This document shows positions 49,050 through 58,809 of a stretch of DNA of 58,842 bases, piece by piece. Position 1 is the stretch's first letter. Every line of letters begins with the position of its first letter. A program made the translations under genes and the position numbers. Origin of the DNA: an uncultured Oscillospiraceae bacterium (GTDB lineage: Bacteria; Bacillota; Clostridia; Oscillospirales; Oscillospiraceae); the NCBI GenBank assembly GCA_900763965.1, contig CAAFMG010000149.1, positions 1-58,842 on the forward strand. The letters are read 5' to 3'. Below the pieces are notes generated by a model, which worked only from the letters and a program-made list of their open reading frames with translations, did not search any database and had not been told where the DNA came from.

Positions 49050-49912
49050 TGCTGGATAACGAAAAGGCCGCACGGCACAAGCGGATCTGCCGGGTCATCA
49101 TGTGGGTGATCCTGCTGGCCCTGTTCCTGTGCTTCATCTTCCCCTTTGTTCTTGTCATCATCAACGTCTTTAAGACCAAGGCGGATATCACCTCGGATCC
49201 TCTGGCTCTCATCGGTGCCCATGGCTTCACGCTGAAAAATTTCCCTGAGGCCATGAAGAAGATGAACTTCAGCCGGGTGTTTCTGAACTCCGCCATTATC
49301 ACCACCAGCGCCACTGTGCTGACCATTCTGGTGTCCTCCATGACGGCCTTTGTTATGGTGCGCAATCCCCGCTGGCGGATCTGCTCCCTGACCTTCTCTC
49401 TGATGATCGCCTCCATGGTCATCCCGTTCCAGGTGCTGATGGTCCCCTTGGTATCCGTCTACGGCGGCACCCTGGGTGTTCTCAACCACCGGCTGACCCT
49501 GATCCTGCTCCACGTTGGTTTCTCCGTGTCCATGGCCATGTTTATGTTCCACGGTGCCATTAAGACCAATATCCCCATGGAGCTGGAGGAGGCGGCCACC
49601 ATTGACGGCTGCTCCCGCTGGCAGACCTACTGGAAGGTGGTATTCCCCCTGCTGAAGCCAACCATTGCCACCGTGGCCATTATCAACGCCATGGCCTACT
49701 GGAATGACTACCTTCTGCCCAGCCTGGTGCTGACCAAGAAGGATCTGTACACCATTCCCATCGCCACCCAGGCTTTCTATGGCACTTATTCCACGGATAT
49801 CGGCCTTGTGATGGCGGCACTGCTGCTGGCGATGCTGCCCATCCTCATTCTCTATGTATTCTTGCAGCGCTACATTGTGGAGGGTGTGACCTCCGGCGCC
49901 GTGAAAGGATAG
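49049..49912 (+). CDS. ABC sugar permease, MalG/MsmG type
   Basis: A 287-residue partner permease with six helices. Its EAA motif is EEAATIDGCSRWQTYWKVVFP near residue 180, and it ends YIVEGVTSGAVKG as MalG-type proteins do. No ABC ATPase gene accompanies it, so a shared MsmK-like ATPase encoded elsewhere probably energises this importer. Confidence 0.95.
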   Translation: MLDNEKAARHKRICRVIMWVILLALFLCFIFPFVLVIINVFKTKADITSDPLALIGAHGFTLKNFPEAMKKMNFSRVFLNSAIITTSATVLTILVSSMTAFVMVRNPRWRICSLTFSLMIASMVIPFQVLMVPLVSVYGGTLGVLNHRLTLILLHVGFSVSMAMFMFHGAIKTNIPMELEEAATIDGCSRWQTYWKVVFPLLKPTIATVAIINAMAYWNDYLLPSLVLTKKDLYTIPIATQAFYGTYSTDIGLVMAALLLAMLPILILYVFLQRYIVEGVTSGAVKG

Positions 49913-49952
49913 TTCTTCTTCCTCCTCCTAAATACTTTCTCCGCAACGGGTT

Positions 49953-49976
49953 GCCCCGTCCCATCGGGGACGGGGC
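49953..49976 (+). promoter_or_regulatory. Hairpin between permease and YesL-like genes
   Basis: A 10-bp perfect stem (GCCCCGTCCC / GGGACGGGGC) with a 4-nt loop and no T tract. It may protect or segment the mRNA rather than end it. Confidence 0.5.
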
Positions 49977-50005
49977 AGTTCGCCATTCTGAAAGGACAGA
50001 CGTGT

Positions 50006-50623
50006 ATGAAACGGCTTTTTGATATGGACAATCCTTTGATGCAGGCTTTGGGGATCCTGGCGGATCTCATGGTTCTGAATCTTCTGACCATTGTGTGCAG
50101 TCTGCCTGTCCTGACGGCTGGGGCAGCCCTGACGGCGCTGAACGCCACCGCCAACCGCATTCTCCGGGGGGAGGAACGCTCTGTGACAGGGGACTATTTC
50201 CGATCCTTCCGGGAGAATTTCTCCAAGGGCGTGGGGATGGGGGTGCTGTTTACCCTGGTGCTGCTGGTGCTGCTGGCAGATTTCTGGGCAGCTACCCGGT
50301 GGGTGCCGGTTTTGCGCCCTGTCTTTGCCGCTTTGGCCCTTCTGACGCTGATGCTGGGGCAGTACGCCTTTGCGCTGCTTGCCCGGTATGAAAACACCCT
50401 TTTGGAAACCCTGAAAAACGCCTGCCTGCTGGCGGTGGGGTATTTCCCCAGAACCCTGGCCATGGCAGTGTTTGCAGCGGCACTGTGGCTGCTGTCGGTA
50501 CAGTTTCTGCACTATGGCGCACCGATTCTGTTTTTGTTCGGACTTTCCCTTCCTTGCTATGTGACGCTGCTTCTGTTGCAGAGCGTCTTTTCTCGATTAG
50601 ACCATTCTCACAGCCAACCATAA
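50006..50623 (+). CDS. YesL family (DUF624) membrane protein
   Basis: A 205-residue polytopic protein of the YesL family, with about five helices (LMVLNLLTIVCSLPVLTAGAA; MGVLFTLVLLVLLADFWAA; and others). These proteins are common beside carbohydrate ABC importers in Firmicutes, but their role is unknown; an accessory part in transporter assembly has been suggested by context only. It lies between the permeases and the glycosidases with GAAAGGA upstream. Confidence 0.88.
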   Translation: MKRLFDMDNPLMQALGILADLMVLNLLTIVCSLPVLTAGAALTALNATANRILRGEERSVTGDYFRSFRENFSKGVGMGVLFTLVLLVLLADFWAATRWVPVLRPVFAALALLTLMLGQYAFALLARYENTLLETLKNACLLAVGYFPRTLAMAVFAAALWLLSVQFLHYGAPILFLFGLSLPCYVTLLLLQSVFSRLDHSHSQP

Positions 50624-50674
50624 CGGCTGTGTATCTACATACAAACATACAAATCACGTTCCGGAGGTACCGCT

Positions 50675-52885
50675 ATGCCGATTTTCTGCGATCCTGAAAA
50701 CAAGAGCTTTACCCTGACCACCCAAGATACCATGTACCAGATGCAGGTTGGCCCGGTGGGGCATCTGCTGCACCTGTACTATGGCCCCAAAACCGACTGC
50801 TGCTTTGACTACTTGCAGCCGGATCGGGACTGCGGCTTTTCTCCCAATCCCTACGACTGGCAGCAGGGCCGGGGCTGGTCCCTGGATACCAAGGCCCAGG
50901 AGTACAGCAGTGCCCATACCGGCGATTACCGGGTCAGCTCCCTGCGCCTAAAAACCGATGCCGGGATCTGCGGCACCGATCTGCGGTATGTCAGCCATAC
51001 CATCCGGGAGGAAAAATACCGGATCCCCGGGATGCCCTCTGCCTTTGACAAAACCGGCAGTGCCTGCTGCCTGAGCATCACCCTGAAGGATGCTGCCACA
51101 GGGGTGCAGGTGGAGCTGCTGTACGGCGTTTTTGAAGCGGAAAATGTGATCACCCGGGCCGTCCGGATCATCAATGCCGGAGACAGTGTGGTGATGCTGG
51201 AACAGGCCGCCTCTGCCTGTTTGGATATTCCCTTCGGCAGCTGGCAGTTGATCCACTTCCACGGACGGCACACCATGGAGCGGATGCCGGAGCGCCGGGA
51301 TTTGATCCAGGGCATCCAGACCGTTTCCTCCACCCGGGGGGCCACCAGTCATCAGCACAACCCCTTCGTCATTCTCTGCCAGCCGGAAACCACCGAGGAC
51401 GATGGCGAGTGCTACGGCATGATGCTGGTCTACTCCGGCAACCACAAAACGGACATTGAACTGGATCAGGCAGGATCCGTCCGGGCGGTGATGGGCATCC
51501 ATGATGCCGGTTTCTGCTGGATGCTGGAGCCCGGTCAGGTCTTTGACACCCCGGAGGTGCTGATGACCTACACCCACCGGGGCCTGACCCGGCTCTCCCA
51601 AACCTATCACCACTTTATCCGGCACAATATATGCCGCAGCCCCTTTGCCCTGGAGCGCCGCCCGGTGCTGCTCAACAGCTGGGAGGCGGCCTACATGGAT
51701 ATCTCCGAGGAAAAGCTCCTGTCCATCGCCCAGGGGGCAAAGGAACTGGGGGTGGAGCTGTTTGTTATTGATGACGGCTGGTTCGGTCAGCGGGATGACG
51801 ATTTCCGCAGTCTGGGAGACTGGTTCCCCAACCGGCGGAAGCTGCCCCAGGGTCTGAAGCCCACCCTGGAAAAGATCCGCAGTCTGGGACTGAAGGTGGG
51901 CCTGTGGGTGGAGCCGGAGATGGTCAACGAGGACTCCCAGCTTTACCGTACCCACCCCGACTGGGCCTTGACCGTGCCGGGGCGGAAGCCCACCATGAGC
52001 CGCAGTCAGCTGGTTCTGAATATGAGCCGGAAGGACGTGGTGAACTGGCTGTATGAAACCCTGTCCGCTCTCCTGCGGGACAACCCCATTGACTACATCA
52101 AGTGGGACATGAATCGTAATTTGGCGGATGTATTCAGCTGCGCCCTTCCTCCGGCTCGTCAGGGGGAGGTGAGCCACCGCTTCGTGCTGGGCTACTATGA
52201 CCTGATGGAACGGCTGACCAGAGAATTCCCGGATGTGCTGTTTGAGGGTTGTGCAGGGGGCGGCGGACGGTTCGATGCCGCAGCCCTGGCCTACACCCCC
52301 CAGATCTGGTGCAGCGACAACACCGACCCCATTGCCCGGCTGCGCATTCAGTATGGAACCTCCTTCGGCTATCCTGTGGCCTGCATGGGCTCCCACGTTT
52401 CCGCTTCCCCAAATCACCAGACCGGCAGAAGCACCCCCATAGGCACCCGTGCCACCGTGGCCATGGCAGGAACCTTTGGCTATGAGCTGGATCCGGCAGC
52501 GTTGACCCCGGCGGAAAAAGCAGCCGTCCGGGAGCAGATCCAGCGGTTCCATACCTTGCAGGATCTGATTGGCAATGGTGACTACTATCGCCTGACCGAT
52601 GGCTCTGCCTGGCAGATCGTCTCCCGCGACCGGCAGCAAGCCCTTCTGAGCTTTGTCCTGGTGGATCCTGCTTCCAATCCCAAGCCCAACCATATCCGGC
52701 TCAAGGGGCTGGATCCCGATGCCCGGTACGAAATCGCCTGGGCAGATTATCACGAAAGCAAGGCAGTGCCTTCCTCGTGGTGCAGCCGCAGCTTCACCGG
52801 AACGGCACTGATGCGTGGCGGCTATACCCTTCCCATTCTCTTTGGCGACTATCCTGCGGTGCAGATCCTTTTTCAAAAAGTATAA
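50675..52885 (+). CDS. Alpha-galactosidase, GH36
   Basis: A 736-residue cytoplasmic alpha-galactosidase that releases galactose from raffinose, stachyose and melibiose. The GH36 nucleophile is Asp478 in YIKWDMNR, and the acid/base is Asp548 in CSDNTD, the same numbering as in Geobacillus AgaA. The N-terminal beta-sandwich and C-terminal domain give the usual length. There is no signal peptide, so substrates must first be imported. A CCGGAGGT lies upstream of the start. The sucrose freed from raffinose is the substrate of the next enzyme. Confidence 0.96.
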   Translation: MPIFCDPENKSFTLTTQDTMYQMQVGPVGHLLHLYYGPKTDCCFDYLQPDRDCGFSPNPYDWQQGRGWSLDTKAQEYSSAHTGDYRVSSLRLKTDAGICGTDLRYVSHTIREEKYRIPGMPSAFDKTGSACCLSITLKDAATGVQVELLYGVFEAENVITRAVRIINAGDSVVMLEQAASACLDIPFGSWQLIHFHGRHTMERMPERRDLIQGIQTVSSTRGATSHQHNPFVILCQPETTEDDGECYGMMLVYSGNHKTDIELDQAGSVRAVMGIHDAGFCWMLEPGQVFDTPEVLMTYTHRGLTRLSQTYHHFIRHNICRSPFALERRPVLLNSWEAAYMDISEEKLLSIAQGAKELGVELFVIDDGWFGQRDDDFRSLGDWFPNRRKLPQGLKPTLEKIRSLGLKVGLWVEPEMVNEDSQLYRTHPDWALTVPGRKPTMSRSQLVLNMSRKDVVNWLYETLSALLRDNPIDYIKWDMNRNLADVFSCALPPARQGEVSHRFVLGYYDLMERLTREFPDVLFEGCAGGGGRFDAAALAYTPQIWCSDNTDPIARLRIQYGTSFGYPVACMGSHVSASPNHQTGRSTPIGTRATVAMAGTFGYELDPAALTPAEKAAVREQIQRFHTLQDLIGNGDYYRLTDGSAWQIVSRDRQQALLSFVLVDPASNPKPNHIRLKGLDPDARYEIAWADYHESKAVPSSWCSRSFTGTALMRGGYTLPILFGDYPAVQILFQKV

Positions 52886-52906
52886 GGCTACGGGAGGAAA
52901 TGACCT

Positions 52907-54385
52907 ATGACCGAATTATTGCAGAAAGCCCGGGACTATGAGGCCCAGCGCCGCCCTGAGGTGATGCCCCAGCTGCCGGCGTTCCACCTGACCGCCGGTG
53001 TGGGCTGGATGAACGATCCCAACGGCTTTGCCCCCTACAAGGGGGAGTACCATCTGTTTTTTCAATACTATCCCTACGATACCCAGTGGGGCCCCATGCA
53101 CTGGGGTCACGCCAAAACCAAGGACTTTATCCGCTGGGAGTACCTGCCTGCGGCTCTGGCCCCGGATGCCCGGTATGACCGGAACGGCTGCTTCTCCGGC
53201 GGCGGGGTGGAGCTGCCCGATGGGCGGCATCTGCTGCTTTACACCGGTGTGGAGATCACCCCGGAGGGAGAATTCCAGACCCAGTGCGTAGCCCTGGGAG
53301 ATGGAGTGAACTACGAAAAATATGAACACAACCCGGTGATTACCGCCCAGCTGATCCCCCAGGGGAACAACACCCGGGACTTCCGGGATCCCAAAATCTG
53401 GATAGAGGACGGAACGATCTACAGTGTCACGGTGAACCGGGGTCGGGACGGCAGTGCCGATGTCCTGCTCCACGAAAGCCGGGACGGCCTGCACTGGCAG
53501 CTGGCAAGCACTCTGTATTCCTGCGGCCACCGCTACGGAAATATGTGGGAATGTCCCGACTTTTTCTACCTGGACGGCAGAGCCGTTCTGCTCCACAGCA
53601 TTATGGAAATGCGGGCAAAGACCCTGGAATATCACAACGGCAACTGCAAAATGTACCACATCGGCTATCTGGATGCCAACAAGCATTTCCACGAGGAAAC
53701 TGCCCATGCCATTGAAAACGGCATTGACTTCTACGCCCCTCAGACCCTGCTGGCCCAGGACGGCCGCCGGATCATGATCGGCTGGATGCAGGCCTGGGAG
53801 GGTGCCAAGCAGAAGATTCCCGGTATGGATTTCATGGGCATGATGACCGTTCCCAGAGAGCTGACCATCCGGGAGGATCGGATCTATCAGTGGCCTGTCC
53901 GGGAGCTGGAAGCCTACCGCACCAACCCGGTCACCCACCAAAAGGTGACTATTGAAAAAGAAACGGCCGTGCCTGGAATCTGCGGCAGAGTTATGGATCT
54001 GACTTTGGAGATTGCCCCCGGCCCGGCAGGCTACGAAAGCTTTACCATGGAGATCAACAAGGGTGACGGCTTCCATACCGCCATCACCCTGCTGCCTAAA
54101 AAGGGAACGATCTGCCTGGATCGCAGTCTCAGCGGCTTCCCCCACGATGTCAACCACATCCGTCAGTTCCCGGTGACCTTCCGGGAAGGCAAGCTCCGGC
54201 TGCGGCTGCTGCTGGATCGCTACAGTGCCGAGCTGTTTGTGGAGGATGGTCAGCAGGCGGCTTCTATGGTGCTCTATCCTCCGGAGAATGCCGACGGAAT
54301 CACCTTCCGGGCAGATGCACCGGTGGAGCTGTCTGTGGAAAAATATGATTTGCAGATCCCGGATAACTGGAGGGCGGCAAAATGA
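52907..54385 (+). CDS. Beta-fructosidase / sucrose hydrolase, GH32
   Basis: This 492-residue enzyme cleaves sucrose (or sucrose 6-phosphate) to glucose and fructose. GH32 motifs: WMNDPNG with nucleophile Asp37, FRDPK with the stabilising Asp161, and WECPDFF with acid/base Glu215. It has no signal peptide. No PTS transporter is in the locus, so unphosphorylated sucrose is the more likely substrate. It overlaps the next gene by 4 bp. Confidence 0.95.
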   Translation: MTELLQKARDYEAQRRPEVMPQLPAFHLTAGVGWMNDPNGFAPYKGEYHLFFQYYPYDTQWGPMHWGHAKTKDFIRWEYLPAALAPDARYDRNGCFSGGGVELPDGRHLLLYTGVEITPEGEFQTQCVALGDGVNYEKYEHNPVITAQLIPQGNNTRDFRDPKIWIEDGTIYSVTVNRGRDGSADVLLHESRDGLHWQLASTLYSCGHRYGNMWECPDFFYLDGRAVLLHSIMEMRAKTLEYHNGNCKMYHIGYLDANKHFHEETAHAIENGIDFYAPQTLLAQDGRRIMIGWMQAWEGAKQKIPGMDFMGMMTVPRELTIREDRIYQWPVRELEAYRTNPVTHQKVTIEKETAVPGICGRVMDLTLEIAPGPAGYESFTMEINKGDGFHTAITLLPKKGTICLDRSLSGFPHDVNHIRQFPVTFREGKLRLRLLLDRYSAELFVEDGQQAASMVLYPPENADGITFRADAPVELSVEKYDLQIPDNWRAAK

Positions 54386-56001
54386 ATCAATGGTGGAAGA
54401 ATGCGGTAATCTATCAGGTCTATCCCCGGAGCTTTTGCGACAGCAATGGTGACGGCCTTGGGGATATTCCCGGTATCATTTCCAAATTGGACTATTTGCA
54501 GCAGCTGGGGGTGGATGCCATTTGGCTTTCCCCGGTGTTCCGCTCCCCGCAGGATGATAACGGCTACGACATTTCCGACTATCAGGACATTGACCCCATG
54601 TTCGGCACCCTGTCCGACATGGATGAACTGATCGCCCAGGCAAAGAAGCGGAAGATCCGCATCATCATGGATCTGGTGCTGAGCCACTCCTCCGATGAAC
54701 ACCTCTGGTTCCGGGAAGCCAAAAAGAGCCGTCAGAATCCATGGCATGATTTTTACATCTGGCGGAATGGTCAGCCGGACAATCCGCCCAATGACCTTGA
54801 ATCGGCCTTTGGCGGCTCTGCCTGGGAATGGGTGCCGGAGGTGGAACAGTTCTACTTCCACCGATTCTCCAAAAAGCAGCCGGATCTCAACTGGGAAAAC
54901 CCCAAAATGCGCCAAAGCCTGTATGCCATGATCCGCTGGTGGGCAGACCGGGGCATTGGAGGCTTCCGGCTGGATGTGGTGGATCTGTTTGGCAAGATCC
55001 CGGATCAAAAGATCCTGGAAAACGGCCCGAAGCTCCACGAATACATCCGGGAAATGCGCCGGGAGGCATTTACAGCCCCGGATCTGGTGACGGTGGGGGA
55101 GGCCTGGAGTGCCACTCCGGCCATTGCCAGACAATACAGTGCCCCGGATGGCAGCGAGCTTTCTATGGTGTTCCAGTTTGAGCACCTGGTTCTGGATCAG
55201 CAGCCCGGCGGGGAAAAATGGAATCTGGCACCCCTGCCCCTGGGGCAGCTGAAGCAGGTCATCTGCCGCTGGCAGCAGGAGCTGGCGGGAACCGGCTGGA
55301 ACAGTCTGTTCCTGGAAAATCACGATCTGCCCCGGATTGTCTCCCGCTGGGGTAATGACGGGGAATACCGGGAAGCATCGGCGAAAATGCTGGCAAGCCT
55401 GTTGTTCGGCTTGCAGGGAACGCCCTACATCTATCAGGGCCAGGAGCTGGGCATGACCAATGTCTGCTACCCTCTGGAAGAATATCGGGACATTGAAACG
55501 TTGGGTATGTACCGCAAATACAAGGCGTTGGGCTGGCCGGAGGAAAAGATTTTACGATCCATCCACGCCAGAAGCCGGGACAATGCCCGCACCCCCATGC
55601 AGTGGAGCGGCGCAGAAAACGCGGGCTTTACCACTGGAACGCCCTGGCTGAAGGTCAACCCCAACTACAAAACCATCAACGCAGACAACCAGCTTTCCGA
55701 TCCCGATTCCGTGTTTTCGTACTATCAAAGGCTGATCCGGCTGAGAAAGGGGCATCCCGTGTTCCGGGAGGGAACTTTCCGGCTGGTGCTTGCCGACCAC
55801 GAAGACATTTTTGCCTATACCCGTACCACTGCCGCGGCCCAGCTGCTGGTGGTATGTAATTTCCGGGGCGCAGACATAGAAGATCCCCTGGCCATTGGGG
55901 AATCCCCCATTCTCTGCAACTACCCGGATCAGCCCCTTTTGGGCAGACTGCGCCCCTATGAGGCACGGATCTACCTGAGATCACAGGAGGAAAATCCATG
56001 A
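54382..56001 (+). CDS. Alpha-glucosidase, GH13 (oligo-1,6-glucosidase type)
   Basis: A 539-residue GH13 enzyme with catalytic residues Asp198 (FRLDVVD), Glu240 (VGEAWS) and Asp315 (ENHDLPR). The residue after the nucleophile is Val199; in this subfamily a valine there is associated with alpha-1,6 preference (isomaltose, dextran-type or melibiose-related ends) rather than alpha-1,4. It is cytoplasmic and overlaps both its neighbours by 4 bp, so expression is tightly coupled to GH32 and the amylosucrase-like enzyme. Confidence 0.93.
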   Translation: MNQWWKNAVIYQVYPRSFCDSNGDGLGDIPGIISKLDYLQQLGVDAIWLSPVFRSPQDDNGYDISDYQDIDPMFGTLSDMDELIAQAKKRKIRIIMDLVLSHSSDEHLWFREAKKSRQNPWHDFYIWRNGQPDNPPNDLESAFGGSAWEWVPEVEQFYFHRFSKKQPDLNWENPKMRQSLYAMIRWWADRGIGGFRLDVVDLFGKIPDQKILENGPKLHEYIREMRREAFTAPDLVTVGEAWSATPAIARQYSAPDGSELSMVFQFEHLVLDQQPGGEKWNLAPLPLGQLKQVICRWQQELAGTGWNSLFLENHDLPRIVSRWGNDGEYREASAKMLASLLFGLQGTPYIYQGQELGMTNVCYPLEEYRDIETLGMYRKYKALGWPEEKILRSIHARSRDNARTPMQWSGAENAGFTTGTPWLKVNPNYKTINADNQLSDPDSVFSYYQRLIRLRKGHPVFREGTFRLVLADHEDIFAYTRTTAAAQLLVVCNFRGADIEDPLAIGESPILCNYPDQPLLGRLRPYEARIYLRSQEENP

Positions 56002-57836
56002 ACAAGACAGAAAACCAAGAATTCCAGCGGCGGCTGCAAGCCCACCATGATGAGCTGCGGTGGCTGTATATGGAGCTTTACAACAACGGCTCCATGTTCT
56101 TTGAACTCATGGAATACCTGGAAAAATTCTATGCAGAACGCTCCCAGACCCTGAAAGCCATTGACCGAAAGCGGGAAGCCGATCCCAACTGGTACCGCCG
56201 CAATGACCTGGTGGGCATGATGCTCTACATCGACAATTTCGGCGGCACCATCCGGGGTGTCCAGGAAAAGCTGCCCTATCTGGAAAAGAGCAATATCAAC
56301 TATCTGCACCTGATGCCCTTTCTGGACACCGTGCCGGAACGCAGTGACGGCGGCTATGCGGTGAAGGACTTCCGCAAGGTGCAGCCGGAGCTGGGAACCA
56401 TGGCAGATCTGGAAAACCTGACCCAGGCCTGCCACGAAAAAGGAATCCAGGTGTGCATGGATTTCGTGATGAACCACACCAGCGAGGATCACCAGTGGGC
56501 CCAGCGGGCAAGGCAGGGCGAAGGGGAATACATGAGCCGGTATTTCTTCTTTGACAACCGGGAGATCCCTGACCGGTATGAAAAAACCGTGCCCCAGGTG
56601 TTTCCCACCACCGCCCCGGGGAACTTCACCTGGCTTCCCCAGTGCGGCCACTATGTAATGACCACCTTCTACCCCTACCAGTGGGATCTGAACTACCGCA
56701 ATCCCCGGGTGTTTAATGAGATGATGGCAAACTTTTTGTATCTGGCCAACCGGGGTATTGACATTCTCCGGATTGATGCGGTACCCTATATCTGGAAGGA
56801 GCTGGGCACCAGCTGCCGGAACTTAAAGCAGGTTCACACCATCGTGCGGATGATGCGGATGATCGGTCAGATCGTCTGTCCCAGTGTTCTGCTGCTGGGG
56901 GAAGTGGTGATGGAGCCAAGCAAGGTGGTTCCCTACTTTGGCACAGAGGAAAAGCCGGAGTGCCACATGCTCTACAATGTGACCACCATGGCCACCACCT
57001 GGCATACCGTTGCCACCAAGGACACCACCCTGCTGCGGGAGCAGCTGGACAAGGTGTTCAGCCTGCCCCATCAGTATGTGTTCCTCAACTATCTGCGGTG
57101 CCACGATGACATCGGATGGGGGCTGGACTATGGTTCCCTGGGCCGGTTCGGCATGGCAGAGCGGCCCCACAAGGCCTATCTGAACGACTATTTCCGGGGC
57201 CTTAAGAATCTCAGCAACAGCCGGGGAGAGCTGTACAACGAGGATCCTGTCACCGGGGATGCCCGGCTGTGCGGAACCACCGCCTCCCTGTGCGGCTTGC
57301 AGGCGGCGCTGGCCTCCGGACGGGAGGAGGAGATCCGGAAGGCTGTGGATGCCGACGTGATGCTCCACGCCTATATGTTCATGCAGTCCGGCATTCCGGT
57401 GCTGTACTCCGGCGATGAGATCGGACAGCTCAACGACGACAGCTACCACCTGGATCCCAACAAGGCTGCCGATTCCCGGTACCTGCACCGGGGCAAAATG
57501 GACTGGAAGGCCGCCGCAAAAGCAGATCAGCCAGGCACCTGTGAAAACCGGATCTTCACCCGGCTGAAACAGCTGGAGGATATCCGCGCAGGGCAGGAGG
57601 CTTTTTCCTGCGATGCCAATGCGGTGACCCTGGACACCGGAGATCGGGCCATTCTGGGAATCGCCAGAAGGTATGCCAATACCCGCCTGGTGGGATTATT
57701 CAACTTTGCCGGAGAACCCAAGACCCCCAAGGGTCTGCCCGGCGGCAGATACCGGGATCTTCTGACCGGCAGGGAAGTGGATATGGAAAGTATTTCCCTT
57801 CCTGCCTATGGGTTTTTCTGGCTGAAACAGCTGTAA
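55998..57836 (+). CDS. Amylosucrase-like GH13 enzyme
   Basis: A 612-residue GH13 protein of the amylosucrase group. An N-terminal helical domain (RLQAHHDELRWLYMELYNN start) precedes the barrel, with Asp260 (LRIDAVPYIWKELGT), Glu302 (LLGEVVM) and Asp370 (RCHDDIGWG) at the places of the amylosucrase catalytic triad. Amylosucrases transfer glucose from sucrose to make alpha-1,4-glucan and release fructose; sucrose hydrolysis is an alternative. There is no signal peptide. Beside a GH32 enzyme it would compete for the same sucrose, while the fructose product feeds the next kinase. Confidence 0.85.
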   Translation: MNKTENQEFQRRLQAHHDELRWLYMELYNNGSMFFELMEYLEKFYAERSQTLKAIDRKREADPNWYRRNDLVGMMLYIDNFGGTIRGVQEKLPYLEKSNINYLHLMPFLDTVPERSDGGYAVKDFRKVQPELGTMADLENLTQACHEKGIQVCMDFVMNHTSEDHQWAQRARQGEGEYMSRYFFFDNREIPDRYEKTVPQVFPTTAPGNFTWLPQCGHYVMTTFYPYQWDLNYRNPRVFNEMMANFLYLANRGIDILRIDAVPYIWKELGTSCRNLKQVHTIVRMMRMIGQIVCPSVLLLGEVVMEPSKVVPYFGTEEKPECHMLYNVTTMATTWHTVATKDTTLLREQLDKVFSLPHQYVFLNYLRCHDDIGWGLDYGSLGRFGMAERPHKAYLNDYFRGLKNLSNSRGELYNEDPVTGDARLCGTTASLCGLQAALASGREEEIRKAVDADVMLHAYMFMQSGIPVLYSGDEIGQLNDDSYHLDPNKAADSRYLHRGKMDWKAAAKADQPGTCENRIFTRLKQLEDIRAGQEAFSCDANAVTLDTGDRAILGIARRYANTRLVGLFNFAGEPKTPKGLPGGRYRDLLTGREVDMESISLPAYGFFWLKQL

Positions 57837-57849
57837 TGAGGTGAAAATT

Positions 57850-58809
57850 ATGGAAAAATATGATGTGGTCGCTTTGGGCGAGCTGCTGATTGACCTGACC
57901 CAGAACGGATACAGCGGCCAGGGCAATCCTCTGCTGGAGGCAAATCCCGGAGGGGCTCCCTGCAACGTACTGGCCCTGCTGACCAAGCTGGGGCATTCCA
58001 CCGCCTTCATCGGCAAGGTGGGCAAGGACGGCTTTGGAGATCAGCTGGAAAATGCTCTGACGGAAACCGGAATCTCCACCGCCGGACTTCTCCGGGACGA
58101 TCAGGTACATACCACCCTGGCGGTGGTGCATACCCTGGCAGGGGGCGACCGGGATTTCAGCTTCTACCGCAATCCCGGCGCAGATATGTGTCTGCACACC
58201 CAGGAAATCAACCGGGAGCTGATCCGCCAGGCAAGGATCTTCCACTTTGGCACACTGTCCATGACCGATGAGCCGGTGCGCAGCGCTACCTATGCTGCCA
58301 TTGCCGAGGCGGAAGCCCATGGCGTTCTGCGCTCCTTTGATCCCAACCTGCGGCCTCCTCTGTGGCGGACATTGGATGAAGCGAAGGAGCAGGTGCTGTA
58401 CGGCATGGCACACTGCAACATTTTGAAGATTTCCGACAATGAGATCCAGTGGCTGACCCAGCAGGAGGATTTTGATGCCGGTGTTCGTTGGATCCGGCAA
58501 AGATTCCCCAATATCCGTCTGCTTCTGCTGTCCATGGGCAAGGATGGCAGCCGGGGCTACAGCGGCGATGCCATGGCGGAGGTCAAGGGCTTTTCTGTTA
58601 ATGCCATTGAGACCACCGGAGCCGGAGACACCTTCTTCGGCGGCATCCTGCACCATGTCCTTGCCTGGGGCCTGCGGGAGTACACCCGGCAGGAGCTGGA
58701 GGAAATGCTCACCTTTGCCAATGCGGCGGCAGCTCTGGTCACCACCAGAAAGGGCGCACTGCGGGTGATGCCCAGTCTGGCGGAGATCCAGGCCCTGCGA
58801 AACGCCTGA
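57850..58809 (+). CDS. PfkB family carbohydrate kinase, probable fructokinase
   Basis: A 319-residue sugar kinase with the PfkB N-terminal pattern (VVALGELLIDLT), the GGAPCNVLALL region typical of fructokinases, and the C-terminal ATP/anion-hole signature ETTGAGDTFFGG with its catalytic Asp. The context of two fructose-releasing enzymes supports fructose as substrate. The ATG at 57850 has GAGGTG upstream; an in-frame GTG at 57841 lies inside that site. The 33 bp after the stop contain nothing recognisable before the window ends. Confidence 0.93.
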   Translation: MEKYDVVALGELLIDLTQNGYSGQGNPLLEANPGGAPCNVLALLTKLGHSTAFIGKVGKDGFGDQLENALTETGISTAGLLRDDQVHTTLAVVHTLAGGDRDFSFYRNPGADMCLHTQEINRELIRQARIFHFGTLSMTDEPVRSATYAAIAEAEAHGVLRSFDPNLRPPLWRTLDEAKEQVLYGMAHCNILKISDNEIQWLTQQEDFDAGVRWIRQRFPNIRLLLLSMGKDGSRGYSGDAMAEVKGFSVNAIETTGAGDTFFGGILHHVLAWGLREYTRQELEEMLTFANAAAALVTTRKGALRVMPSLAEIQALRNA

